Shown here piece by piece: positions 9,161 to 18,067 of a stretch of 64,000 bases of DNA (position 1 is its first letter; every line of letters starts with the position of its first letter). Origin of the DNA: Mycolicibacterium komossense (GTDB lineage: Bacteria; Actinomycetota; Actinomycetes; Mycobacteriales; Mycobacteriaceae); assembly GCF_025822605.1 (NCBI RefSeq), contig NZ_JACKTY010000012.1:374635-438634 (forward strand). Reading direction: 5' to 3'. Both the position numbers and the translations under genes were made by a program. A model generated the notes under the pieces. The model saw nothing but the letters and a program-made list of their open reading frames with translations, was not told where the DNA came from and ran no database searches.

Positions 9161-10260
9161 CAGGCCTGCGGCAACATCTTGATGGGTGCGTAAATCTCTG
9201 CTGGGACGGGCTTTCCGGCCGCGATATCGGCGGCCAGCGGAACCCAGTAGTCACCCCATTGGGCTGCGCCGAGGTCGACCGTGCCGACCAGCGCGGTGTT
9301 CCCAGCCTTGATTTCGTTGAGTACCGCGCTGCCGCCGTTGACCCCGGTCACCGCGGCGTTGGTGTGCCGGCCCGCCTGCTTGAGTGCGTTGGCATCGGCC
9401 AGGGCCCATGCGTCGGCGATGGTGCAGACCAGGATGTTCTGTGCGTCAGGGTGGGCGGTCAGTACGTCGGTGAAGGCACTCTGCAGCGTCAGTGAGTTGG
9501 TCGAGGTGGTGTCGTGGTCGACCTTCTTGATGCCGGGGAAAGCCTTCTCGACAGTTGACTGGCACTCCGAAGCCCGCTTGGCCACCTCAGGACCTGCCGG
9601 GGAGAAGAAGGTGGTGAACAGCGTGGTGTTCTCGGCGGTCCAGTTGTGGGATCGAGCATGGTCGACCAGACGCTGTCCTTCGAGGGCGCCCATGTCCGGA
9701 TTGCTCGGTCCGAACAGCACGGTGCCCTCGGACGCGGTGACCACCTGTACCACCGGGATGCAGGCGTCGGAGTACACCTTGTTGATGGTTCCGAGCAGGG
9801 TGTCCACCTGGTTGTTGCTCACGACGACGGCGGGCTCGCGCAGTGCGATGGACCGAGCGGCCTCGACGGGTGCCGTGGTGTCGGGGAACTTGTAGTCGGC
9901 GAACGCCAGCTTCACGCCGGTAGCATCAGCTGCTTTGGTCATCGAGTCGTTCATGGTGACGTTGACTTCGAGAGTGGTGTCTTGCGCACCGAAGCCGACA
10001 GTGAAGTCGCCGTTCGCCTTTCGCAGTTCGGCGTGCCACTCCTTGGGATGATCGGTGGCCGGAGCGAATTTACAGGTCTCGAAGTCCCAGGACACCCAGT
10101 CTGCGCTGTTGCCGCTGTACGGGGCGGTGGAGATCACCGTCGGGTCGAAGCGATCCTCGGGGCCCGAGGAGGAGCTCACGGGGCCTGACGTACAGGCCGC
10201 CAGCGAGGTCACGGTCATCACGCCGAGCACGGTTCGGGTCCAACAGTTCGTCATTAGCAT
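9160..10260 (-). CDS. Sugar ABC transporter substrate-binding lipoprotein
   Basis: About 366 residues. The start at 10260 (or 10254) gives an N-terminus with a basic head and hydrophobic stretch ending in the lipobox LAAC, so the protein should be lipidated and held outside the membrane. The body matches periplasmic-binding-protein family 4 (RbsB-like): VVQVVTASEGT, NILVCTIADAWALADANALKQAG and VTGVNGGSAVLNEIKAG. It supplies the permease with a sugar or polyol. It lies 31 bases after the dehydrogenase gene. Confidence 0.9.
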   Translation of the reverse strand: MLMTNCWTRTVLGVMTVTSLAACTSGPVSSSSGPEDRFDPTVISTAPYSGNSADWVSWDFETCKFAPATDHPKEWHAELRKANGDFTVGFGAQDTTLEVNVTMNDSMTKAADATGVKLAFADYKFPDTTAPVEAARSIALREPAVVVSNNQVDTLLGTINKVYSDACIPVVQVVTASEGTVLFGPSNPDMGALEGQRLVDHARSHNWTAENTTLFTTFFSPAGPEVAKRASECQSTVEKAFPGIKKVDHDTTSTNSLTLQSAFTDVLTAHPDAQNILVCTIADAWALADANALKQAGRHTNAAVTGVNGGSAVLNEIKAGNTALVGTVDLGAAQWGDYWVPLAADIAAGKPVPAEIYAPIKMLPQA

Positions 10261-10291
10261 GCGATGAAGTCCAATCTGTTGTGTGAGTTGA

Positions 10292-11371
10292 TCATTCGAA
10301 GAGCAGGGAGACTTTGACCGAGGGGCTGTCGAGTGCGCCGACCATGGCGATGGCCTCGTCGAACTTCTCCAGGGGGAACTGATGAGAGCAGATTCGGTCC
10401 AGGGGCAGCACGGCATCCTCGATCAGCCGGATGGCGGAGGGCCAGCAGTAGGGTCCGAGGTGTGCCCCGCGGATATCGAGTTCCTTGTCGTCGCCGATGA
10501 TGGACCAGTCGACGGTGACGGGGGCGCTGAACACAGAGAATTCGACGAATGTGCCGAGTTTGCGCAGTAATTCGAGTCCCTGCACCACCGCCGAGGGATG
10601 GCCGGTGGCTTCCATGTAGACGTCGGCGCCGTAACCGTCTGTCAAGTCACGGATTGCTTGAACGACGTCTACATCTCGGGGATTGAACGTGGTGTCAGCC
10701 CCGCATAGCCGGGCGAGTTCCAGCTTCTTCTCCGAAAGATCCAAGGCGATGACACTTTTGGGTGACTTGGCTCTTGCCCCGACGATCATGCCCAATCCGA
10801 TCGGGCCACACCCCGCCACCACGACAGTGTCCTCGAAGTGGATGTCGGCACGTTCGATGCCGTGCAGTGCGCAGGACAGTGGTTCGGCGAATGCCGCGTG
10901 CTCGGGTTTGACCGACGACGACACCCGGTGGACCCGCGCCTCGGCGGGGATCAGCATGTATTCGGCCATCGCGCCGTCGAACACCCGGAGCCCGAAAATG
11001 GTGGTGTCCTCGGCCATCCAGTACTGGCCGCGGCGGATGTACCGATCGTCTCCGCGCGGGACTATCTGCTCGGCAGTGATCCGCTGCCCCTCCTGCACGC
11101 CATGGTGTGCGAGTCCGCCGGGGCCGGCCTCCACCACCACCCCAACGAACTCGTGACCTGGTGTTATTCCGCGCTGAACCAGGGGAGGCCGGGAGTCGTC
11201 GCCCCAGTATTTGGGTGCCCCGGTGAAGCATTTGTAGTCGCTGGCGCAGATCCCCACCGACTCGACCCGCATCACGAGCTCGTTGGTGCCGGGTACGGGA
11301 ATCGGTTTGGACTCGAGGCGGTAGTCACCAGGGCCGTAGACGACTACGGCCTGCATTTCACCCTTGGTCAC
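10292..11371 (-). CDS. Zinc-dependent polyol dehydrogenase (erythritol/L-threitol dehydrogenase-like)
   Basis: A 359-residue medium-chain dehydrogenase. It shows the catalytic-zinc GICASDYKCF and GITPGHEFVGVVVEAG, followed by an atypical insert (ITAEQIVPRGDDRYIRRGQY) where classical enzymes hold a Cys-rich structural zinc lobe. The Rossmann motif is VVVAGCGPIGLGMIVGAR with the coenzyme Asp in VIALDLSEKK. The pattern resembles the erythritol/L-threitol dehydrogenase of M. smegmatis as I recall it. GTG 11371 follows AAGGAG. It is the first gene of the ten-gene operon and would oxidise the polyol to a ketose. The substrate is inferred. Confidence 0.85.
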   Translation of the reverse strand: MTKGEMQAVVVYGPGDYRLESKPIPVPGTNELVMRVESVGICASDYKCFTGAPKYWGDDSRPPLVQRGITPGHEFVGVVVEAGPGGLAHHGVQEGQRITAEQIVPRGDDRYIRRGQYWMAEDTTIFGLRVFDGAMAEYMLIPAEARVHRVSSSVKPEHAAFAEPLSCALHGIERADIHFEDTVVVAGCGPIGLGMIVGARAKSPKSVIALDLSEKKLELARLCGADTTFNPRDVDVVQAIRDLTDGYGADVYMEATGHPSAVVQGLELLRKLGTFVEFSVFSAPVTVDWSIIGDDKELDIRGAHLGPYCWPSAIRLIEDAVLPLDRICSHQFPLEKFDEAIAMVGALDSPSVKVSLLFE

Positions 11372-11414
11372 GGCGCTCCTTCGTTGGTTCTGATCGCAAT
11401 GTAATGCAAGATCA

Positions 11415-11475
11415 TGCTCGAAAGGGTGCTTTTGCGAGCATTGGCAATCAAGTGTTTACAGGGAATTGCTCGAAA
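11415..11475. promoter_or_regulatory. Candidate DeoR operator cluster ahead of the polyol operon
   Basis: The nine-base word TGCTCGAAA occurs at 11415-11423 and again at 11467-11475. A near-inverted copy, TTTGCGAGCA, lies at 11431-11440, so the first two form a dyad. The cluster sits 44-104 bases upstream of the first operon gene, where an operator is expected. Assignment to the operon's own DeoR protein is an inference. Confidence 0.45.
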
Positions 11476-11595
11476 CGAGGAACGGCGGCCGGCCGAATCC
11501 GGCCCAGACGGCGGGGTCACGGCCTCGCTGCTCCGTAGGGACGCGCATACGTCTGGGGATGGTCGTACACCCAGAGGCGCGAGAAGGGGCGATCG

Positions 11596-12270
11596 TCAGT
11601 GGGCGAGGTCGCTGCCGGTGGTGTCCGACCGATCGGTTGCTGAATTCGCAGTATCGGCGGTGAGGTAGCGCGTCAGCATCGCAACTAATTCTCTGCTCAG
11701 GACATCCGTGTCGAGGGTTCTGGGGGCGGCCAGCGCCTGGTGGACCACCAACTCGATGGTGAGGACGACCAGCCGGGCTGCGGAGTCCTTGTCCTCGACG
11801 ATTACCTCCGGCTGAGCGGAAAGGAGCTGTCGCATGGCATCGATCGAAATATCTTGCAGCTCGGAGGCTTTGGCCATCAGTTCGCGAGAACGGGGCGCTT
11901 GATCGATGAGTACTCGCAGAAATTCCGGGTCTTGGCGATGGTTATCGATGGCGGTGGCGACGATATCGCGCAATACGTCTTCGATGAGGCGAAGTGATCC
12001 GGCCTGTCGGTGTTGGTTAGCTAGGGCGACGCCGGTATCGAGATGTCGTACCGCTAACTCCACCACGATCGCATCTTTGTTGGGGTAGTACTGATACAGC
12101 GATCCGATGGAGATGTCGGCCCACTCGGCGATGCGCTTGGTTGTGCCGCGGGCGTAGCCGTACTTGGTGAACACGTGGACCGCTGCCTCGAGGATGCGGT
12201 CGCGGGTACGTGCGGATCGCTGCTGCCGCGGCCGTTTACGTGGCTGAAGCCGCCGCTGGCCTGCCGTCAC
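11596..12270 (-). CDS. TetR/AcrR-family regulator
   Basis: 224 residues. The N-terminal helix-turn-helix is canonical: RTRDRILEAAVHVFTKYGYARGTTKRIAEWADISIGSLYQYYPNKDAIVVELA. The C-terminal ligand domain is not diagnostic, and the tail is rich in Asp, Ser and Thr. It reads away from the PPE gene and toward the polyol operon, with 224 non-coding bases between them, so it could regulate either neighbour or itself. Confidence 0.9.
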   Translation of the reverse strand: MTAGQRRLQPRKRPRQQRSARTRDRILEAAVHVFTKYGYARGTTKRIAEWADISIGSLYQYYPNKDAIVVELAVRHLDTGVALANQHRQAGSLRLIEDVLRDIVATAIDNHRQDPEFLRVLIDQAPRSRELMAKASELQDISIDAMRQLLSAQPEVIVEDKDSAARLVVLTIELVVHQALAAPRTLDTDVLSRELVAMLTRYLTADTANSATDRSDTTGSDLAH

Positions 12271-12649
12271 CGCACCTCCTCGCCCAACTAGAGCCGCTCA
12301 CAGCCTAAACCCGACCACGCCTTGCGTGTGGGGGCTGTAGAGCACCGACCGCGTGGTTGGTCTTGGCGCAGCTGGAATGCGATGAGCAACGAGAAATGTG
12401 AACAATGCCGGGTGGGCATGCGCTGCGATGTGGGTTTGCGCTTTCTGTTTCCGCAGGACGGGGGCGTGGCCGAGAGTCGCGAACGCAGAGGACGCGCATC
12501 CACAAAAAGCGACTAGCACGGCCGCCCGCCGCTTGCCCATAATAGCGGTACTACCTGCACAGATAGTCCAAAATGCGGCATCGACCGGACGACACAAGAG
12601 TTCACATTTATGCCCGTGGGTGAGGTAGGCGTACCGGAAGGAGGTTCTC
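12271..12649. other. Non-coding stretch between TetR and small ORFs
   Basis: I see no convincing gene here. Several overlapping open frames exist on both strands, but they have low-complexity Arg/Pro-rich translations typical of shadow frames in GC-rich DNA. The right end supplies the ribosome binding site of the following small ORF. The tetR promoter should lie near 12271-12330. Confidence 0.5.
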
Positions 12650-12742
12650 GTGACCCAGATTGCACGTCGTTGCGACAACGGCTGCAGGTCAACATTGGGC
12701 CCGATGGGTGTCGGCTGCCGACACGGGGTGGGCGGCGGCTGA
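12650..12742 (+). CDS. Possible 30-residue Cys-containing small protein
   Basis: A perfect AAGGAGG at 12638-12644 stands five bases ahead of GTG 12650, which opens a 30-codon frame ending at TGA 12742. The product has three Cys (RRCDNGCRS and GVGCRHG). Nothing is recognised. It may be a leader peptide for the PPE gene downstream or a small independent protein. The strong ribosome binding site is the only positive evidence. Confidence 0.35.
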   Translation: MTQIARRCDNGCRSTLGPMGVGCRHGVGGG

Positions 12743-12849
12743 GAGCTTGTGCCCCAGCGCTATTGACGCCGTGTCCGGTACCGGACCGCTGATCTGAGCC
12801 ATGTCACCCAACGTGGGCTGCGCGCTCAACCCAACCTAGGAATCGATCG

Positions 12850-12903
12850 ATGACCATGAAGCGTGTCCGAGCCCTGCCATCTGCCAGAACCGGTCGGCGA
12901 TGA
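12850..12903 (+). CDS. Leader ORF translationally coupled to the PPE gene
   Basis: ATG 12850 opens a 17-codon frame ([17 protein letters not shown]) whose TGA overlaps the PPE start codon as ATGA. Ribosomes finishing it could restart on the PPE gene, which has no clear Shine-Dalgarno sequence of its own. It may be a coupling leader, or the region may simply hold a chance frame. Confidence 0.35.
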   Translation: MTMKRVRALPSARTGRR

Positions 12904-14462
12904 CGGGCGAGTTGTGGTTTGCCTCTGCGCCCGAAGTACATTCGGCGCTGCTCTCCGCCGGACCGGGACCGGGCCCGCTGCTCACTGCCGCGGCTGCCTG
13001 GAACGCCCTGAGTGCCGGGTACAGCGAAGCGGCGATCGAACTTCATCACATGCTCGCGACGGTGCAAGCCGGCGCTTGGGAAGGGGCAAGTGCCGAACAG
13101 TATGTCGCCGCACATCAGCCCTTCCTCGGTTGGCTGCAGGACGCCGCAACGGTCAGTGCGAGTACGGCCACCCAGTCGGAACAAGTAGTCGCTGCCTACC
13201 TCACAGCAGTCGCCGAAATGCCCACTCTGGCAGAGCTTGCGCTCAACCACACCACACACGCAGTGCTGTTGGGTACCAACTTCTTCGGGATCAACACCAT
13301 CCCCATCGCCGTCAACGAATCCGACTACCTGAGAATGTGGATTCAGGCCGCAACCGCAATGACCGTCTACGACGGTGTCGCCACCTCGGCAGCTGCCGCG
13401 ACACCGCAGCTGCCGCCTGTGTCGCCCATCCTGGCTCCCCGATCGCTCGACGGCCACCCACTTGCGAATGCTGCCCAGGTGCAGGCCTTCGAGGCGGAAA
13501 CCGGGTTGAACAACAGCGCTTCCACGTTGTGGGACCTCATCGAGGGCATCGTGAAGATCTTGATACCGGCGCCGGTCTTCGACGTGATCGAGGCGCTGCA
13601 GAACCTCAGCCTCGGCGAGATTCTGACACTGTTGACCACCAATCCTGCCGCGGCATTCAGCATCCTCACTCCGCTGTTCACAGCGCTGGCGGGACTGGTC
13701 GGCTACCTCAGCATCAGCGTGACACTGTTCGCATTACAGATCGGGTCGGCGCTCCTGCTCCTCGGTCCGGCCATCGCCCTGCCGCTCACCATCGCCTTGT
13801 CCGACCCCAGCCGATTGTTGCCGCCCACTGATCCTGTGCCGGCACCTGCAGGTGCCGATACGGACGGCTCCACGATCGCCCGCCCGCGGATGACAGCGAT
13901 CTCGGTGTCGCTCACCTCGGCACCCGGCAGCGCGGTGACATCAAGCGCGACGACAGCCACGCCGGCCAGTGGCGTCACCGCACCACCAACCCCCACCACG
14001 GGCGTAGCCGGACCGATGTTCTATGCAGTGGCGGCAGCGGATCCCGAGCCACCCGATCCCCCCACCCTCGGTGCGGGGGAAGGCACGCACACCCGGCACG
14101 TTGTGGACAGTGCTCTAGCCGCGGCGGGAACTGCCCGGGCCGACGAGTCGCGACCCAGGAAGCGGCGACGTCAAAGGCGGGGCCTCGCCGGTGACAAACC
14201 AATGCACGTCTACGAGTATCTCGATGACCCGGCACCAGCAGGCGGTGCCCTCGCAGCGATGACCGACGGCTCAGCGGGTGCCATCGCGTCGTCGGATACC
14301 GGGCGCGGTGCCGACATCGCGGGTCGCAGCAAAGTCGTCGGTCACCGGGCAGTGCCCGCCCGCGGATTCGTGCGCGTCGATTCACCCATCGGCGGCGAGG
14401 GCAACCCCCCGTCCCGGCCGTTGATCCCCGGCGCCTGGCCGCCGGTGGATGACTCTCCCTGA
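12900..14462 (+). CDS. PPE-family protein
   Basis: 520 residues. The N-terminal ~180 residues are a PPE domain: [22 protein letters not shown], a WEG turn (the WxG-like motif near residue 60), [16 protein letters not shown] and [25 protein letters not shown]. Here APEV stands where PPEV is usual. The middle carries hydrophobic segments, and the tail is Pro/Thr-rich with a basic patch (PRKRRRQRR), ending [15 protein letters not shown] as in several large PPE proteins. PPE proteins are normally exported by ESX (type VII) systems with a PE partner, but no PE gene or ESX gene lies in the window. Confidence 0.9.
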   Translation: MTGELWFASAPEVHSALLSAGPGPGPLLTAAAAWNALSAGYSEAAIELHHMLATVQAGAWEGASAEQYVAAHQPFLGWLQDAATVSASTATQSEQVVAAYLTAVAEMPTLAELALNHTTHAVLLGTNFFGINTIPIAVNESDYLRMWIQAATAMTVYDGVATSAAAATPQLPPVSPILAPRSLDGHPLANAAQVQAFEAETGLNNSASTLWDLIEGIVKILIPAPVFDVIEALQNLSLGEILTLLTTNPAAAFSILTPLFTALAGLVGYLSISVTLFALQIGSALLLLGPAIALPLTIALSDPSRLLPPTDPVPAPAGADTDGSTIARPRMTAISVSLTSAPGSAVTSSATTATPASGVTAPPTPTTGVAGPMFYAVAAADPEPPDPPTLGAGEGTHTRHVVDSALAAAGTARADESRPRKRRRQRRGLAGDKPMHVYEYLDDPAPAGGALAAMTDGSAGAIASSDTGRGADIAGRSKVVGHRAVPARGFVRVDSPIGGEGNPPSRPLIPGAWPPVDDSP

Positions 14463-14547
14463 CCGGCCCGAGACCTCGCACCCGGTGCGAGGACTAAACC
14501 CGAAGATGCCGGTACCCAACAGGTCTCGGCGATACGAAAGGAATGCC

Positions 14548-15267
14548 ATGGCACCGATCACGGCGCGTCTATCCGATCTGGCCGCAGACGTGCTCTTCAC
14601 CACTGTGTGCGTCAACGGCGTGACCGAACTGGCCCCACGATTCCTCAAGGCCGGCCTGAGCTGCGAGGCCTTCACCCGCGCCAAGTGGACCCCGGGAGAC
14701 AAGCTGCAACTGCGTCCTCGTCGAGGGTCGCTGGCGATGCGGACCTACACACCGATCAGCTGGAATCTCGACGAGGGCACAGCTGAGGTGATCGCCTACC
14801 GCCATGGTGACGGGCCGGCCGTACGCTGGTTCGACAATGCAGCGGTCGGCGCTGATGCCGAGATCTATGGGCCAAGCCGCTCGCTGGATCTCTCCGATAC
14901 GGTCGCGGACACGATCTTCGTTGGGGACGAGACCAGCGTCGGATTGGCCTATGCGCTCAGCCATCTCAACCCGTCCGTTCGATACGTTTATGAGACAAGT
15001 GATCCCGCGATCTTATCCGGCGCTCTCACCGCACTCGAGATCACCGACAACGCTGACATCATCGTCAAGTCCGACGACCGCAGTGAACTACTGCAATCCA
15101 TCCTCCGAGTCGCCGAAAACTGCACCGGCCCATCCTTTGACCTCGTCGTGACCGGCGATGCTGCCACCGTCAACGCCGTGCGCCGCGCCCTACGCCGCCG
15201 ACCAGATCTGACCCACCGGATGAAGGCCCGCGCCTACTGGGCGCACGGACGCGCCGGGCTGAGCTAA
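14548..15267 (+). CDS. Siderophore-interacting-protein-like flavin reductase
   Basis: About 239 residues starting at ATG 14548 behind AAAGGA. The segment MRTYTPISWNLDEGTAEVIAYRHGDGPAVRWF is the flavin-binding RTYT/PI..W pattern of SIP-type ferric-siderophore reductases, and TIFVGDETSVGLAYAL begins the NAD(P)H-binding half. LVVTGDAATVNAVRRALRRR follows and the C-terminal AYWAHGRAGL matches the SIP ending KAYWRPGRAGA. It probably reduces flavin or a ferric chelate in the cytoplasm. It lies 85 bases after the PPE gene; PPE proteins have been linked to siderophore uptake, but a link here is speculative. Confidence 0.75.
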   Translation: MAPITARLSDLAADVLFTTVCVNGVTELAPRFLKAGLSCEAFTRAKWTPGDKLQLRPRRGSLAMRTYTPISWNLDEGTAEVIAYRHGDGPAVRWFDNAAVGADAEIYGPSRSLDLSDTVADTIFVGDETSVGLAYALSHLNPSVRYVYETSDPAILSGALTALEITDNADIIVKSDDRSELLQSILRVAENCTGPSFDLVVTGDAATVNAVRRALRRRPDLTHRMKARAYWAHGRAGLS

Positions 15268-15458
15268 CGAAACCTCCGACGACACGTAGACCGGAATCGA
15301 CTGGTGGGGTCGGTTCGTCGATGGTGCGGGCGGTCGAATGGACCGCGAGTTATCAATATTAACAACATGATTGGCCGGCATTGTCGGTGGATTCCCTGAC
15401 CCATCATGTCCCGACCAGACCGCGTAGGTAATGAAAATCAATGAAATGGATGGAAGAA

Positions 15459-15926
15459 ATGATGTCTGCCACCTCTGGGATTCCGCTGCAGCGCGCAGTC
15501 CTGGCAACAGTGACCGGTGCGCTCACCGTCGCGGTACTTCTCGCAGGGACTCCCGCCCGCGCCGAGCCATCTACCACGGTGCCGTCGCCCGACCAGTTGA
15601 CCGACCAGATATCGGTGATCTTCGACATCAACGCCGACAAGGCGTACCGAGCGTCGTTTCTCGAGGCTGGCGATGCCGCACTCCCCGTTGCCGATGCGGT
15701 CGGGGGACCGATGGCGCAGCACCGATCGATGGTGTCCATGCGCATCGAAAACCCGACGCTCAATGGTGATCAGCTGGATACCCAACTGGTCATGTCGGTG
15801 ATGGGGATCGGCGCGCAGCGCCGGGAGATGGACTGGATCGAGAAAGGCGGAACGTGGAAGCTCTCAACCCGTTCGCTGTGCAGTATTTACCTCGAGACGT
15901 CCCGGACCTCCAGTTGCCCACTTTGA
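15459..15926 (+). CDS. Secreted low-molecular-weight antigen MTB12-like protein
   Basis: About 155 residues. A Sec signal peptide is clear: a short head, ALTVAVLLAGT, and an ARA cleavage site before EPSTTVPSPDQL. The mature part (LTDQISVIFDINADKAYRASFLEAGDAALPVADAV...QLVMSVMGIG...WIEKGGTWKLS..SLCSIYLE) resembles the MTB12/CFP-2 family of secreted mycobacterial antigens, whose role is unknown. Four in-frame ATG codons lie close together (15441-15462); 15459 or 15462 is favoured by GGA-rich sequence just upstream. The C-terminus holds two Cys that could pair. Confidence 0.7.
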   Translation: MMSATSGIPLQRAVLATVTGALTVAVLLAGTPARAEPSTTVPSPDQLTDQISVIFDINADKAYRASFLEAGDAALPVADAVGGPMAQHRSMVSMRIENPTLNGDQLDTQLVMSVMGIGAQRREMDWIEKGGTWKLSTRSLCSIYLETSRTSSCPL

Positions 15927-16005
15927 CAAAGCAATTGGTGGCCGACCCCGTTGAAGATGTCAGCTGTGCTGGCAGCAGCTTCTTAATTTGCAGGTAGGAG
16001 GAATC

Positions 16006-17511
16006 ATGGAAGATGTTCTGGTGGTAGGGGGCGGGCCGGTTGGACTGCTTCTCGCCGGCGAGTTATGCCTCGGCGGCGCAAAGCCATTGGTGTTGGAAGG
16101 GACTGAGGGGGCCGAGCGTCGGACACGGAGTTTCGGTCAGCGTTCCGTCAACGGACGCAGCGCCCAGACGCTTTCACTACGCGGGCTCATTCCTGCGCTG
16201 GAGGCCACGCAGTCAGCGTGGATTGATCACCTGGAGAAGGCCGGGCAGCGGACGAGCGAGGGCGACCAGATCTCCAAGGTGCTGCAACTGATGCGTGACG
16301 GTCGCGCTGGCGGCCACTTCGGTGGTCTGCCCTTGGCAGCCAACAGCGCCGATGGCCGCTGTTATCTGATGAAGCAACACATGTTGGAGAACGTACTCGC
16401 CGAATGGGCCGCGGGGCTCGGAGTTCGTGTTGTGGCCAATGCCCGGGTGACCGCGGTGCGAAATGAGGAGATCTCGGCGGTCGCGGAATTGGCCGACGGC
16501 CGATCGATGCGCGCCAGCTACATCGTTGGTTGCGACGGCGGCCGAAGCGTCGTCCGAAAAAGTGCCGGGTTCTCGTTTCCCGGTACGCCGCCCACCATGA
16601 CTGGACGGGTCGCGATGGCCGATCTATCAGACGACGACAGGCCTACCGCGGTACTTCGCGGCCCCAACGGTCTCGTCAACAGCTTGATGGTGCCCGGTGA
16701 GGTCACGACAGTGGAGTTCGACGGCACGGGACCGGTTGATCGCGACGCACCCATGAGCGCGGCCGAGTTACAAGACAGCATGCTGCGGGCGGGCGGGCTC
16801 TCGGTGACCGTCAACAAGCTGCACGCCGGCACCCGGTTCAGTGACAACACCAGACAAGCTGACACCTATCGTCGCGGACGAGTGCTGCTGGCCGGCGATG
16901 CCGCGCACGTGCACTCCCCGATCGGCGGACAGGGACTCAACCTCGGTCTGCAAGATGCGGCGAACCTCGGTTGGAAGCTGGCGTCGGTCGTCACCGGTCG
17001 CGGCCCAGAATCGCTGCTGGACACCTACACCGCCGAGCGGCATCCCGCCGCCGCACGCGTCTTGCGCAGCACGCGTGGGCAGATTGCGTTGATGCGCCCA
17101 GGACCACAAGTTGACGCGCTCCGGGAGATCCTGGCTGAGGTCTTGGCGATCCCCGATGCCCATGAATACTTCGGCGGCCTGGTCAGCGGAGCGGACCTCG
17201 ACTATGCGCCAGACTCGGCGCACCCCTTGGTCGGTCGCTTCGTGCCCAGCGAACTGTTGAACATGGCAGCGGAGCACATGACCGACGGCCGTTTTCTACT
17301 GATCGACTCGGTCGGTGGTGAACGCCTCAGTGACATGGTGGCCGGCAACGACAGAGTGCGAGTCGTGCATCAGGACAGGCCGGAATCGGAAGTCACCGCC
17401 CTTTTGGTTCGGCCGGACGGATATGTGGCGTGGATAGGCTCAGACGCGAACAGCGCCGGCCTCCCGGAAGCACTCCACCAGTGGTGCGGACAACCCCTCG
17501 CCGGCATCTAG
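16006..17511 (+). CDS. FAD-dependent aromatic monooxygenase (PheA/TfdB-type)
   Basis: A 501-residue class A flavoprotein hydroxylase. The FAD motif VVGGGPVGLLLAGEL opens the protein, VGCDGGRSVVRKSAG is the DG fingerprint near residue 175, and RVLLAGDAAHVHSPIGGQGLNLGLQDAANLGWKL is the GD fingerprint near residue 300. The C-terminal thioredoxin-like domain is short (LLVRPDGYVAWIG). Relatives hydroxylate phenols, polyketides or rifamycins using NAD(P)H and O2. ATG 16006 follows TAGGAGGA. It stands alone, next to the left boundary of the putative element, so the substrate is open. Confidence 0.85.
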   Translation: MEDVLVVGGGPVGLLLAGELCLGGAKPLVLEGTEGAERRTRSFGQRSVNGRSAQTLSLRGLIPALEATQSAWIDHLEKAGQRTSEGDQISKVLQLMRDGRAGGHFGGLPLAANSADGRCYLMKQHMLENVLAEWAAGLGVRVVANARVTAVRNEEISAVAELADGRSMRASYIVGCDGGRSVVRKSAGFSFPGTPPTMTGRVAMADLSDDDRPTAVLRGPNGLVNSLMVPGEVTTVEFDGTGPVDRDAPMSAAELQDSMLRAGGLSVTVNKLHAGTRFSDNTRQADTYRRGRVLLAGDAAHVHSPIGGQGLNLGLQDAANLGWKLASVVTGRGPESLLDTYTAERHPAAARVLRSTRGQIALMRPGPQVDALREILAEVLAIPDAHEYFGGLVSGADLDYAPDSAHPLVGRFVPSELLNMAAEHMTDGRFLLIDSVGGERLSDMVAGNDRVRVVHQDRPESEVTALLVRPDGYVAWIGSDANSAGLPEALHQWCGQPLAGI

Positions 17512-17603
17512 CGCTTCGTGGGCAACGCGATCTGATTCCGGTAAGGACTTGATACCAGTAAGGAAAGGTCTTACACGCCTGGTCATCCGACTCGGCTGTG
17601 GCG

Positions 17604-17738
17604 AAGGGCCTGCGCCTTGACCACGACCCGTACCTGCGGCCAGAAGGCGACGGTCGACCTGAGTCGTGTCGCCGGAGTGTCCGAGGGGGGACTTCGCCAC
17701 TTACGACACGAGTCGAGGTCTTTGATTTGAGTCGTTGA
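17604..17738 (+). pseudogene. Decayed 3' end of a serine recombinase gene
   Basis: The translation GLRLDHDPYLR matches the GLRLDYDPHLR near the C-terminus of the recombinase at 48977-50623. The DNA then follows that gene to its end with a two-base and a one-base deletion. Past the shared core the frame continues with SPLTTRVEVFDLSR to a stop at 17736-17738. Upstream of about 17600 no recombinase homology is visible. It looks like the remains of a second, related recombinase gene that ended at the same attachment site. Confidence 0.65.
17656..17715. repeat. Left attachment site (attP-like junction)
   Basis: The 18-bp core GTGTCCGAGGGGGGACTT (17677-17694) is identical to 50604-50621, the 3' end of the tRNA-Leu gene. 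The 20 bases to the left also match the right end, with one substitution and one missing base. Flanking the core are imperfect inverted arms, GAGTCGTGTCG (17661-17671) and CGACACGAGTC (17704-17714), as expected for a phage-type att site of a large serine recombinase. The right site has only the left arm, so this site looks like P-core-P' rather than a simple attL. Confidence 0.7.
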
Positions 17739-18067
17739 CCAGCGAGTTTACGGAGTGGGCGATTGTGAAGCAATCGGGCTGGCCGGCGAGCGATGGGGAA
17801 ATCCGTTGTAGTTTGTCTCGGCTGGCTCGGCGTGGCGGTGGAGTGTTGTCACCGGTAACTGAAGTTGATGGACAATGCGGTTATCCATGGAGGGTTGCGC
17901 ATCGCATTCCGTGGGTCACTAGTGAGCCGGGCGATGGCGGCCGGGGGTGGGGATCGGGAGTTGGCACTTTCAGCGTTGCTTCGGCGACACTCTCGCGGAG
18001 TGTCGCCGCCGAGTCGTAGGTGTCTGGAAGTATCTGGAAGCAAGTAGGGCAGCGGAGGGAGAGCGGC

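Larger units (their letters stand above)
17512..18067. other. Left boundary region of the integrated element
   Basis: This 556-base gap holds no intact gene. It contains the recombinase remnant and attachment-like site (17604-17738) and, to its right, about 330 bases that should carry the promoter of the ietAS pair. A purine-rich GGAGGGAG directly precedes the ietA start. Confidence 0.6.

Noticed and set aside
12900-14462. A PE partner or ESX locus for the PPE gene
   Set aside because: No PE-type or WXG100-type small gene lies upstream or downstream. The two small ORFs there do not resemble PE proteins.
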